Below, one piece after another: positions 33,131-42,804 of a stretch of DNA of 64,000 nucleotides; positions within the stretch are counted from its first letter, which is position 1; each line of letters opens with the position of its first letter. The position numbers were made by a program, and so were the translations under genes. The notes below the pieces were generated by a model. The model was given only the letters and a program-made list of their open reading frames with translations. It was not told the origin of the DNA and made no database searches. Source of the stretch: Xiheibacterium sp038325765 (GTDB lineage Bacteria > Myxococcota_A > Polyangia > Nannocystales > Nannocystaceae); contig JBBQJI010000034.1 of NCBI GenBank assembly GCA_038325765.1, positions 1 through 64,000 of the forward strand, in the 5' to 3' direction.

Positions 33131-33859
33131 ATGGAGGTCAGGGAACTGTTCGAGCAGGGGGGTCCGCTCATGTGGGCGATCCTCGGCGCGTCGATCATCG
33201 GCGTCGCGGTGTTCATCGAGCGGCTGTGGTCGCTGCAGCGCGCCCGGGTGTTGCCACGTGCGTTCGTCGATCGCATCCGCGGCCTGGTGGCCAAGCGCAA
33301 GACCAGCGAAGCCCTGCTGCTGTGCGAGGAGAACCGCTCGAGCATCGCGCTCATCCTCGCCGCCGGCCTGCGCACCCACGGCAACGGCCAGCCCCGCGAC
33401 GAGATCAAGGAGTCGGTCGAGGAGGTCGGCAACCGCGAGGTCGCGCGCATGGCCCGGAACGTCGAGATCGTCGGCACGGTGGCCGCGGTGACCCCACTGC
33501 TGGGCCTGCTCGGCACCGTGGTCGGCATGATCCAGGTGTTCAAGAATTTCGTCGAGGCCTACAAGAGCGGCGCCGTCGGACCCGACGCGTTCGCCGAGGG
33601 CATCTGGCAGGCGCTCATCACCACGGCGTATGGCCTGGTCGTCGCCATCCCGATGCTGGTCATCTACAAGTTCCTGCAGGGTCGCAACGAGCGCCTCGTG
33701 GTCGACATGGAAGAAGACGCGCTGGGCATGGTGGACCTGCTCGGTGACCACGATCGCGCCGACGCCCGCGCCGACGCCCGCGCCCAGCAGGACAAGGCCG
33801 AGCCGCGTCGCCGCGCCCCTGCGACCAATCCGGTCGCCACCCAAGAGGACGACACGTGA
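33131..33859 (+). CDS. exbB: ExbB/TolQ/MotA-family proton channel subunit
   Basis: Inner-membrane energy-transducing subunit of 242 residues. TM1 is at about residues 12-28 (LMWAILGASIIGVAVFIERLW) and a cytoplasmic helical hairpin lies between. TM2 and TM3 form the MotA_ExbB domain (TVAAVTPLLGLLGTVVGMIQ and ITTAYGLVVAIPMLVIYKFL). The charged C-terminal tail is disordered. With ExbD it converts the proton gradient into movement of a TonB or TolA partner. Candidate partners in the window are the TonB-like protein at 40786 and the receptor-borne TonB domain at 24387. The stop overlaps the exbD GTG by 4 bp. Confidence 0.9.
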   Translation: MEVRELFEQGGPLMWAILGASIIGVAVFIERLWSLQRARVLPRAFVDRIRGLVAKRKTSEALLLCEENRSSIALILAAGLRTHGNGQPRDEIKESVEEVGNREVARMARNVEIVGTVAAVTPLLGLLGTVVGMIQVFKNFVEAYKSGAVGPDAFAEGIWQALITTAYGLVVAIPMLVIYKFLQGRNERLVVDMEEDALGMVDLLGDHDRADARADARAQQDKAEPRRRAPATNPVATQEDDT

Positions 33860-34272
33860 GCTTCTCGGGGCCGCACGCCAAGCGCCGTAGCCGTCGCGCC
33901 GAGCTCAGCATCGATCTCACGCCGCTCATCGACGTGGTGTTCCAGCTGCTCATCTTCTTCGTGCTCACCTCGACCTTCCAGACCAACCCGTCGTTCCGGG
34001 TGAAGCTGCCCAAGGCCAAGAACCGTGACGTCACCCAGGAGCCCAAGTCGGTGGTCGTGACGATCGGAAAAGATGGCGGCATCGAGGTCGACGGCAAGGG
34101 CGTCGACGACCGTGAGCTGCAGATGCGCCTGTGTGCGGCCGCCGAGGCCGACAGCACCACCAGCGTGAACATCCGCGCCGACGAGGCGACCCAACACCAG
34201 TTCGTGATCCGGGTGATGGACGCCGCGAAGGGCTGCGGCCTCGAGCGGCTCGGCATCTTGCACGGCCGGTAG
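33856..34272 (+). CDS. exbD: ExbD/TolR-family protein
   Basis: Partner of ExbB, 138 residues. It has a short basic cytoplasmic N-terminus (AKRRSRRAELS) and a single membrane helix IDLTPLIDVVFQLLIFFVLT whose Asp (LIDVVFQ) is the conserved proton-path residue. The periplasmic domain has the family pattern (SVVVTIGKDGGIEVDGKGVD, QFVIRVMDAAKGCGLERLGI). The GTG start overlaps the exbB stop. The pair could equally be a TolQ-TolR system; no tolA, tolB or pal is adjacent. Confidence 0.9.
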   Translation: MSFSGPHAKRRSRRAELSIDLTPLIDVVFQLLIFFVLTSTFQTNPSFRVKLPKAKNRDVTQEPKSVVVTIGKDGGIEVDGKGVDDRELQMRLCAAAEADSTTSVNIRADEATQHQFVIRVMDAAKGCGLERLGILHGR

Positions 34273-34423
34273 CCCGCGCTCCACGCGGTCCCGGGCGCGC
34301 CGAATCGGTCCGCCGTGCCGCTGCGCGGGCCCAAAGCGCGCCGCCGCCGGCCCTCCCAGGGGCCGCCGCAGCCGGTTTCTTGCTGCCGGATCGTGCGCCC
34401 CAGTACGTTGCCGCCAGGCTTCG

Positions 34424-34729
34424 ATGCACTGGGCAAACCGGATTCTGATCGCCACCACCGTCGCCGCGCTGGTGGCTTGGGGGCCGACCCAGCTCGAGCG
34501 CGCCGCGCAGAGCGACGAGCTCGAGCGCGTGCGACGAGAGCGTGACGTGATCGCCGAGTCCAACCGCGTGCTCAGAGGCGAGATCACCGCGCTCTCCGCC
34601 GAGGTCCGCGCGCTCAAGACCGATCCCGACGAGGTCGCCCGCATCGCCCGCGAAGATCTCAACCTCATCGCCCCCGGCGAAGTGGTCTTCGAGGTCGAGC
34701 GCGTCCACGCGCAGACGAAGACACCATGA
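34424..34729 (+). CDS. ftsB: FtsB/DivIC-family septum formation protein
   Basis: Small bitopic division protein of 101 residues. A membrane helix at residues 5-20 (NRILIATTVAALVAWGPTQL) is followed by a coiled coil with heptads (AAQSDELERVRRERDVIAES) and the family ending DPDEVARIAREDLNLIAPGE. In the divisome FtsB bridges FtsL and FtsQ. Its stop overlaps the start of a GAF-GGDEF cyclase gene (ATGA), coupling a cell-division protein to c-di-GMP synthesis. A 151-bp gap separates it from exbD. Confidence 0.88.
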   Translation: MHWANRILIATTVAALVAWGPTQLERAAQSDELERVRRERDVIAESNRVLRGEITALSAEVRALKTDPDEVARIAREDLNLIAPGEVVFEVERVHAQTKTP

Positions 34730-36939
34730 CCGCGCTCGCCCGCACCATGTGGCACGCCCGCCGTGGGCTCGCGAGTCATTGGCCACTGCTCGTGGCCGTG
34801 GCTTGCTGGCCGCTGCTGCTGACGGGTCGGCTCTCGACGGCCGCGCTCGCCCGCGCCGAGCTCGGGGTGCTGTCGCTCGTGACGCTGCTCGCGACCGCGC
34901 TCGGTTGGGCGATCGCGCGCGAGGTCTTGCCGACCCGCGGCGTCCGTGGCATCGAGCTCGGCTCGCCGAGCTGGCGCGAGCTCGAGCTCGGCGTGCCGCT
35001 GGTCACCGGCGTCTACGTGCTGGTGGCGATGAGCGGCGGAGCGCGCTCGTTCCTCCATCCGATGGTCTATGCCCTGGTCTCGTTCGTGCTCGTCGTGCAG
35101 CGCACGCGCGTAGGCGTCATCGGTGTGCTGGCCGCGGCCTTCGCCCTCGAGGCGATCCTCGCCGCGCGCATAGGGACCCATGGGGCGTGGATGCTGTGTG
35201 CGCAGCACGCCAGCTTCATCGCGTTCTTCGCCCTGGGCAACCGCCTGGTCCTGGGCAGCTTGACCCGTCGCTTGCGCGCCGAGCATGCTCGCCGCATCGA
35301 GGGCGAGCTGTCGCGGATGCGCCAGGAGGCCAAGGACTTCCGCCTCATCGCCTCGCAGCTGCCGGCAGGATCCCGCGCGCGCAGCCGCGCCGACGAAGAG
35401 ATCCGCATGGTCCACGCCGCCGTCGAGAACATCCACGAGCAGGTGTTCCACAGCCTCGAGCTGCTGCGGACCTCGATGGGGCTGCACACCGCCGTGCTGC
35501 TGTGGTGCGAGGCGCCCAGGGAAGGGGGCGGCAGCCGGCGTGTACCGACCCTGGTGATCAAGGAGCTGGCCTCGGCCGGCGAGCTACTCGCCGATTCGCC
35601 CGAGCTCGCGAACCCCGGCGTGCTCGTCGGTGTGCTCGCCGATCCCAAGCCGCTGCGGCTGCACGCCCTGGGCGGCCGCCGCCTGCCGCCGTACTACCGC
35701 GGGCCCGAGCCGGTCACCGATCTATGCGCGGTGCCGCTGCTCGAGGGCAACGGCCTGCGCGGGATCCTGTGCGCCGATCGCTGCGGCGATCGTCCGTTCG
35801 GCGACGACGAGCAGCGCGTGCTCGAGCGCGCCGCCGCCCATATCTTGCGCGTCGTCGAGCACGAGCGGGTCTTCGGCGCCGTCGAGCGCGGCAAGTACGA
35901 GCAGGAGCAGTTCTACCGCGCCAGCGAGCTGCTGAACTCGGCGCTCACCCTCGAGGACGTCTACGAGAAGACCTTCGCCGCCGTCCGGGCGATCGCGCCG
36001 TTCGATCTCGCGGTCCTCACCGGCACGGGCACCGGCACCGACGGCGAGCGTCACCGCGTGCTCGCGGTGGACGCCGCCCGCGGCGAAGGCGAAGGCGAGC
36101 TGTGGCAGCAGGTCGCCGCGCGCCTGACCGGACTCGAGTTCGATGACACCACCTCGCTGGTGGCGATGGCGGTGAAGAACCGCCACTACATGCCCGCGTC
36201 GGGTGAGCTCGCCGATCCCGAGGCGGTGGTGTGGACGGCCCGTACCCGGCTGCGCAACGCCAAGAGCCTCATCGTGCTGCCGCTGTCCCGCGGCGACGAG
36301 GTCTTGGGCGCGATCACGCTGGCGTCGGCGCGACCCCACGTGTTCGGGCCCGCGGTGCGCGAGATGCTGCGGGTCATCGGCCACCAGGTCGGCGTCAGCC
36401 TGCAGAACGCGCGCATGTACCAACAGATGGAGGAGCGCGCGACCACCGATGGTCTCACCGGGCTCACCAACCATCGGGCGTTCCAGGAGCGCCTCGCGCT
36501 GATGCACGCGCTGGCCGAGCGCAGCGATCAGAAGTACAGCGTCATCCTGACGGACATCGATCACTTCAAGGGCATCAACGACACCTACGGTCACCCCGTC
36601 GGCGATCAGGTGCTCAAGAAGGTGGCGGCGATCTTCGCTGGGCGGGCGCGCAAGGTCGACATCGTCGCGCGCTATGGCGGCGAGGAATTCGTACTGGTGC
36701 TGCCCGACACCGACGGCGCCGGCGCCGAGGCGTTCGCCAACCGATTGCGCGAAGAGATCGGCGATCTCGCGTTGTCGTCGGAGAACGGCAGCTTCAAGGT
36801 CACCATCTCGATGGGCATCGCGTCGTACCCCAAGGACGGCAAAGAGCGCCTCGGGCTGATCGAACGCGCCGATCAGGCCCTGTATTGGTGCAAGGAGCAC
36901 GGCCGCAACCGCGTCCGCCGCGTGGGCGCCAGCGAATGA
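34726..36939 (+). CDS. Membrane GAF-GAF-GGDEF diguanylate cyclase
   Basis: A 737-residue c-di-GMP synthase. The N-terminal 180 residues hold about five to six membrane helices (LLVAVACWPLLLTGRL, VLSLVTLLATALGW, FVLVVQRTRVGVIGVLAAAF, HASFIAFFALGNRLVL). A coiled coil leads into two GAF-like sensory domains (about 225-385 and 400-560). The GGDEF domain begins ATTDGLTGLTNHRAF and contains TDIDHFKGINDTYGH and RYGGEEFVLVLP. RKVD lies five residues before GGEEF, matching an inhibitory I-site. All catalytic residues are present. Translation is coupled to ftsB by a 4-bp overlap, so its expression should track the division gene. Confidence 0.93.
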   Translation: MTALARTMWHARRGLASHWPLLVAVACWPLLLTGRLSTAALARAELGVLSLVTLLATALGWAIAREVLPTRGVRGIELGSPSWRELELGVPLVTGVYVLVAMSGGARSFLHPMVYALVSFVLVVQRTRVGVIGVLAAAFALEAILAARIGTHGAWMLCAQHASFIAFFALGNRLVLGSLTRRLRAEHARRIEGELSRMRQEAKDFRLIASQLPAGSRARSRADEEIRMVHAAVENIHEQVFHSLELLRTSMGLHTAVLLWCEAPREGGGSRRVPTLVIKELASAGELLADSPELANPGVLVGVLADPKPLRLHALGGRRLPPYYRGPEPVTDLCAVPLLEGNGLRGILCADRCGDRPFGDDEQRVLERAAAHILRVVEHERVFGAVERGKYEQEQFYRASELLNSALTLEDVYEKTFAAVRAIAPFDLAVLTGTGTGTDGERHRVLAVDAARGEGEGELWQQVAARLTGLEFDDTTSLVAMAVKNRHYMPASGELADPEAVVWTARTRLRNAKSLIVLPLSRGDEVLGAITLASARPHVFGPAVREMLRVIGHQVGVSLQNARMYQQMEERATTDGLTGLTNHRAFQERLALMHALAERSDQKYSVILTDIDHFKGINDTYGHPVGDQVLKKVAAIFAGRARKVDIVARYGGEEFVLVLPDTDGAGAEAFANRLREEIGDLALSSENGSFKVTISMGIASYPKDGKERLGLIERADQALYWCKEHGRNRVRRVGASE

Positions 36940-36958
36940 TAGTCTGCGGTCTGCCCCC

Positions 36959-37375
36959 GTGACGATCGTCGCCATCTTGCGTCTGTTGGTCGAGTTGGCG
37001 ATGCCGATGACGCCGCCGCCTGGCCGTGTCAGCGCGCAGGTGCCGGCCACGGCGGCCCCGGGGACGACGGTCGAGCTGTCGGTGACGATCCTCGACACGC
37101 CGGCCGCCGGAGCGCCGATCGATCTCTGGTTGACCTCGCCCGACGTCGAGCTGGTGCCCAACCGCTTCGACAGCCGCGACGTCGTGGATCCGCAGGCGAC
37201 CCAGCCGCGGATCCGCGTGCGTGTGGTCGCCCCGGCCGCGCCCGGGCGCTACGGCGTCGACGCCCACGTGCTGTACGTGTCGTGCGGCGAGTCGACGTGT
37301 CGACCGCACCTCGCGACGGTGCACTGGGACCTCGAGGTGGCCGCGCCCGCGGCGACCGAGCCGCCTGGCCGGTGA
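36959..37375 (+). CDS. Unknown small exported protein, beta-sandwich-like
   Basis: Starts at GTG 36959, 19 bp after the cyclase. It is 138 residues long with a weak hydrophobic N-terminus (IVAILRLLVELAMPM), so export is uncertain. The body is beta-rich (TVELSVTILDTPAAGAPIDL, RIRVRVVAPAAPGRYGVDAH) and includes LYVSCGESTCRPH, a Cys pair reminiscent of DsbD-type N-terminal domains. I cannot confirm a family. Confidence 0.6.
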   Translation: MTIVAILRLLVELAMPMTPPPGRVSAQVPATAAPGTTVELSVTILDTPAAGAPIDLWLTSPDVELVPNRFDSRDVVDPQATQPRIRVRVVAPAAPGRYGVDAHVLYVSCGESTCRPHLATVHWDLEVAAPAATEPPGR

Positions 37376-37390
37376 GCCGCCCGGACGGCG

Positions 37391-37486
37391 CGGAACTCGG
37401 TCCTTCTGGGGGACCGGCCCGGTCCCCCTTCCACCGGGCAGAGCCCGGCGCATTTCTTCCCCCTCCCGTTCGCTGTCGCTCTCTCA
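37391..37486 (-). repeat. Dispersed hairpin repeat, copy 3 (full form, reverse)
   Basis: Read on the minus strand, it opens with the stop codon of the TIGR04552-like gene (TGAGAGAGCGACAGCG). A G-rich spacer, hairpin CCGGGC/GCCCGG, hairpin GGGGGACCGG/CCGGTCCCCC and CAGAAGGACCGAGTTCCGC follow. Sequence and order match copy 2. It fills the gap between two convergent genes. Confidence 0.87.
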
Positions 37487-38641
37487 GAGCTCGGGTTTGC
37501 CGTCGCCCGAGGGCGCGAGCGAGAGGAGTATCGCCCCGCTGCGGTCGGTGTCGCCCTCGCCGGAGTCGGCGGCCCCGGGGCCGCCCTTTCGCGGCCCACG
37601 CAGCAAGCGCTCGCGCACCCGCTGGTGCTGCCGCACCTTGTAGGCGGCGTGCGAGCTCTCGCCCTTCTCGTTGGCGATCGCGGTCGCGCGATCCATCACC
37701 TGGAACTCCGCGAGCACGAACACGACGTTGCCGGTGCCACGGTCCTGCTCGCCCAGCAGCAGCGCGTCGACGCGCACCGGCAGATCGGCGATGAAGTTGA
37801 GCACGGCATAGCCGGTCGCCGAGAATTCGTTGGGCGCCTCGACGCGCTGCGGGGTGCCCGGCGGCGACGGGGCCACCCCGGCGCGGCGCTCACCGGGCGA
37901 CTCGACGTCGACCAGGCTGTTGACGGTCTGGCCCGGTACCACGTAGTTGAACGGTATGAAGCGCTGCAACATCACGTGCAGGGTGGGCAGCACGTCCTCG
38001 TAGCGCTCGACCACCACGCGAAATCGCAGGCGGTCGAAGACGCGGGCCGCACTGCTGTCGCGCTTGACGAGGAGCTTCGTCACCAAGGAGTCGGGCGTCT
38101 TGCGCGACCACGCGAACTCGACCACCGGCACGCCCGATCCCCGCAGCTCGTCGAACAGCACCATGATCGACTGCTCGACCAACTCGTACAGCGAGTGGTC
38201 GGGGATCGTCAGCAACGTCCGCAGCTCGCGGGCGTCGAGGTGATACATGATGTGCATCACCTTCAGCAGCACGCACGAGTGCCGCTGGGTGCGGCCCTTG
38301 CCCGACGCGAGCAGGGGCAGCTCGACGACCGGAACCCCCGACACCACGGCTTCGTCGAGGCGCAGGCCCAGGTTCTCGGTGAGGTAGTGGACCGCGCGCA
38401 CCCGCAGCTCGTCGAGGCGCCGCAGATCGTCGGGGTTGTCGACGTCGATGCTGTTGACCCGCAGCAGCCGGCGGACGTCCTCGGGGTCGCTGAGGTCGAG
38501 CCGGTGCCAGTCGACGACCGAGTCGCCGGTCAGCAGCAGCTTGATCTCGCGGAGGTCCTGATCCCGCCACCGCGGCAGCGCCTCGGAGGGCCCCGCTGCC
38601 GGGAGGAAGGCGCTGGGCCGGTGAGGAGCCTGACTCTGCAT
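37484..38641 (-). CDS. TIGR04552-like myxobacterial protein (RelA/SpoT-like core?)
   Basis: A 385-residue cytoplasmic protein that I recognise as the conserved myxobacterial TIGR04552 type, of unknown function. The N-terminus has DQDLREIKLLLTGDSVVDWH and DPEDVRRLLRVNSIDVDNPD. The middle reads VVEFAWSRKTPDSLVTKLL, then VFDRLRFRVVVERYEDVLPT. That is reminiscent of the RelA/SpoT synthetase order (a basic Ser-Lys segment, then a D-x-x-x-x-R strand), so a nucleotidyltransferase-like fold is possible but not proven. The C-terminal tail is disordered. The stop is the first codon of repeat copy 3. Confidence 0.65.
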   Translation of the reverse strand: MQSQAPHRPSAFLPAAGPSEALPRWRDQDLREIKLLLTGDSVVDWHRLDLSDPEDVRRLLRVNSIDVDNPDDLRRLDELRVRAVHYLTENLGLRLDEAVVSGVPVVELPLLASGKGRTQRHSCVLLKVMHIMYHLDARELRTLLTIPDHSLYELVEQSIMVLFDELRGSGVPVVEFAWSRKTPDSLVTKLLVKRDSSAARVFDRLRFRVVVERYEDVLPTLHVMLQRFIPFNYVVPGQTVNSLVDVESPGERRAGVAPSPPGTPQRVEAPNEFSATGYAVLNFIADLPVRVDALLLGEQDRGTGNVVFVLAEFQVMDRATAIANEKGESSHAAYKVRQHQRVRERLLRGPRKGGPGAADSGEGDTDRSGAILLSLAPSGDGKPEL

Positions 38642-38717
38642 GGGGGGCCGAATCGCTGCAGCTCGCGGCGACGCCAGGACTGCAGTGGCGGCGGGGCGGG
38701 AGCGTCCGACCCGGGAC

Positions 38718-38807
38718 TCAGGCGCGGCGGGTCACGCGGAGCGTGGCGACGAGCAGCCCGATGATGACGGACGCGACGAGGAGATGTCCGAGGAAATAGA
38801 CGGTCAT
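38718..38807 (-). CDS. 29-residue single-pass membrane microprotein
   Basis: ATG 38807 to TGA 38718 encodes a 29-residue protein: a short polar start (MTVYFLGH), one hydrophobic helix (LLVASVIIGLLVATL) and a basic end (RVTRRA). That is the usual layout of bacterial membrane microproteins, with the positive end predicted in the cytoplasm. AGG lies about 6 nt before the ATG. It sits 76 bp upstream of the TIGR04552-like gene on the same strand. The composition is unlikely for random DNA of this GC content, but only homologues would prove it. Confidence 0.5.
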   Translation of the reverse strand: MTVYFLGHLLVASVIIGLLVATLRVTRRA

Positions 38808-39187
38808 GGGCACCTGGGGGCAGGGGTTGGGCGGTCCGACTTCGGCCGGAGCGGCTGAGCGCGTCGAAGGTTAGACGTAGTCAGATGTAGGTCCTCTTCG
38901 TGAGCCTACGCGAAGTCGAGGGCCGCCCGCCAGAACCCGTCGTTTTCGTGACGGGACGATTCCGCGGACGCGGGCGGCTGGGTACCACATTCCTCGCAGG
39001 GTTGAACAGCGCTTTTTTCCCTGGCGCCGCGTGATCCCAACTACGAGAAAGGGCAGGGCAAATGCGAAGCGGCACGTTGCTGGGGCCAGACGTGGACCGA
39101 ATCGGCACTCGCCGGCCTGCTCGCGGAGGGCAGGGCCGTGCGGGCCGATCCGCCATCGGGGTGCGCATCCGCTATGGTTGCCGGGAA
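38808..39187. other. Gene-poor intergenic region with small inverted repeats
   Basis: About 380 bp with lower GC and no convincing ORF. It contains a hairpin CCCGTC/GACGGG around 38937-38955, a CTTCG/CGAAG inverted repeat around 38896-38915 and a TTTTTT run near 39012. It must hold the promoters for the microprotein (minus) and the gene at 39188 (plus). I see no clear -35/-10 pair or known riboswitch. Confidence 0.4.
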
Positions 39188-39550
39188 ATGACCGACGAAC
39201 GGGACGGGCGACGCGGCGGCGAAGAGGACAAGCGGACGCGCTTCGGGCGGCTGGGGGACCAGCTCCAAGGACTGCTCGACCCCGAGTCGGCGCTGCGCCG
39301 CGGTCAGGACCTGGTCACCGGGGTGACCCAGGCGACCAAAGAGGAATTGATGCGCATCGCGACCTCGGAGCTGCGCAGCTTCCTCGACAAGATGGACGCT
39401 GTGGACCTGCTGCAGCAGGTCATCTCGGGGCTGGTCGTCGACGTCCACATGCAGGTGAAATTCTCGCGGGCCGCCGACGGCACGACGCAGCCGAAGATCA
39501 CCAAGCAGTCGTCCGAGATCAGCGTGAAGGACGACGCCGAGGAGGGCTGA
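39188..39550 (+). CDS. Unknown small cytoplasmic protein
   Basis: A 120-residue protein, charged at both ends. Its amphipathic helical centre reads FGRLGDQLQGLLDPESALRR, ELMRIATSELRSFLDKMD, then AVDLLQQVISGLVVDVHMQV. The C-terminus is beta-like and acidic. It has no signal peptide and I recognise no family. The helix pattern resembles small surface-adhering or polymer-granule-associated proteins, but this is speculation. Convergent with a small protein gene at 39584. Confidence 0.65.
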   Translation: MTDERDGRRGGEEDKRTRFGRLGDQLQGLLDPESALRRGQDLVTGVTQATKEELMRIATSELRSFLDKMDAVDLLQQVISGLVVDVHMQVKFSRAADGTTQPKITKQSSEISVKDDAEEG

Positions 39551-39583
39551 GCCCGACCCCGGCGGGGCTCCACGACACGGCAG

Positions 39584-39781
39584 TCAGGCGGCGGACTCCT
39601 TGGGTGTCGGACCGCCGGGCGCCGCCGGATCGGCGGGCATGCCCTCGGGCATCTCCGATTCGCCGGCCGCCGGGGGCGCGACCTTCTTCCGACCGAACCG
39701 GTCGACGACGTAGCGACCGAGCTCGGTGCCGAGCTTGTAACCAAAACCGGTGATGATCGCGCGAAGGAGCAACAGGGGCAT
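39584..39781 (-). CDS. Unknown small protein, possible membrane-associated
   Basis: A 65-residue ORF with MPLLLLRAIITGFGYKLGTE at the N-terminus (amphipathic or short hydrophobic helix), a basic patch (RYVVDRFGRKKV) and a Pro/Ala/Gly-rich tail. It is too short for family assignment. It is adjacent to and convergent with the 120-residue protein, and divergent from lexA, so it could share the SOS-regulated intergenic region. Confidence 0.55.
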   Translation of the reverse strand: MPLLLLRAIITGFGYKLGTELGRYVVDRFGRKKVAPPAAGESEMPEGMPADPAAPGGPTPKESAA

Positions 39782-39910
39782 GGTTTGACGTCCTTGGCGA
39801 CGGGGCAGCCAGGCCGCGGCGCCCCCCGATCATGACACAGCCAGTTTCTTGGTCCACGCTGGCTTTCCTGGCAGGCTGTGCGGGCGACCAGTACGCGCGG
39901 AGTCCGTCGC

Positions 39911-39947
39911 TTGACCCGTCCCCACGCTTGGGGTACACACGTTCAGT
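39911..39947 (+). promoter_or_regulatory. Candidate lexA promoter with SOS (LexA) operator
   Basis: TTGACC (39911-39916) and TACACA (39934-39939) are spaced by 17 bp as a sigma70-type promoter. Overlapping the -10, GGGTACACACGTTCAGT (39931-39947) matches 13 of 17 positions of the Myxococcus LexA-box consensus CTRHAMRYBYGTTCAGS, including the complete GTTCAG core. This predicts lexA autorepression. Transcription would leave a leader of roughly 100 nt before the GTG at 40050. Confidence 0.6.
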
Positions 39948-40049
39948 GTCGCGCGCCAGGCGCACGCGGCTCTCCGTCCGCCATCGCAGCGAGTGCACGA
40001 CATGCTCAGGACAGCGAACAGCCCCTCCCCCTCCCATGGAGATCGCCCC

Positions 40050-40679
40050 GTGCGCCCGGATTTGACCGACAGGCAACGTCAGGCCCTGGACTACATCACC
40101 GACTGCCTGACAGCGCGCGGTTATCCGCCGACGCTGCGCGAGATCGGTGAGCACATGGGCATCCGCTCGACCAACGGGGTGAACGATCACCTCAAGGCGC
40201 TCGAGCGCAAGGGCTACCTCGTCCGCGAGGAGCTCAAGAGCCGGGCGCTGCGCCCGGTCGACGTCCGCGAGCCGCGCGAAGACATCGAGATCGACATCCT
40301 GGGCCGCGTCGCCGCCGGCGCCCCGATCCTCGCCGAAGAGAACGTCATCGACCGCGTCGTGGTCGACCGCTACTTCCTCGGCGCCGTGCGTGCCAAGGAC
40401 GTCTTTGGCCTGGTCGTGCGCGGCCAGAGCATGATCGACGACGGCATCTTCGACGGCGACTACATCTTCGTGCGCAAGCAGAGTTCGGCCGAGACCGGCG
40501 AGATCGTGGTCGTGCTCATCGACGGCGAGGCGACCTGCAAGCGCTTCTTCCTCGAGGCCGACCGCGTCCGGTTGCAGCCGGCGAACTCCGCGATGGAGCC
40601 GATCTATGTCAACCGCTCGGAGTTCCGCAGCGTCGATATCCTGGGCAAGGTCGTCGGCGTCTATCGCCGGATGCACTAG
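40050..40679 (+). CDS. lexA: SOS repressor LexA
   Basis: Transcriptional repressor of the DNA-damage response that cleaves itself when RecA is activated. At 209 residues it has normal length. The N-terminal winged-helix domain reads LTDRQRQALDYITDCLTARG, then YPPTLREIGEHMGIRSTNGV with the recognition helix. The self-cleavage site is AAGAP (Ala-Gly) near residue 87, followed by the S24 peptidase core VRGQSMIDDGIFDGDYIFVR (catalytic Ser) and GEIVVVLIDGEATCKRF (catalytic Lys). GTG 40050 was chosen because GGAG lies 8 nt upstream and it starts just before the conserved LTxRQ. ATGs at 39993 and 40002 would add a Ser/Pro-rich extension. Confidence 0.95.
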   Translation: MRPDLTDRQRQALDYITDCLTARGYPPTLREIGEHMGIRSTNGVNDHLKALERKGYLVREELKSRALRPVDVREPREDIEIDILGRVAAGAPILAEENVIDRVVVDRYFLGAVRAKDVFGLVVRGQSMIDDGIFDGDYIFVRKQSSAETGEIVVVLIDGEATCKRFFLEADRVRLQPANSAMEPIYVNRSEFRSVDILGKVVGVYRRMH

Positions 40680-40785
40680 CCTGCGAACCTCGGTGCCTTC
40701 CTCCCCGCCGCCGCCGGCGAGCGTGCGCCCGCGCCCGTCCCCTGATGCGCGACGGCGGTCGGACGCATGCTAGGCTAGCGCCACC

Positions 40786-42801
<2,016 letters not shown>

Positions 42802-42804
42802 GGA

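Noticed and set aside
38881..39168. 95-residue minus-strand ORF
   Set aside because: Composition is Arg/Pro/Ser-rich without helices or signal, and it overlaps the start region of the more protein-like gene at 39188.
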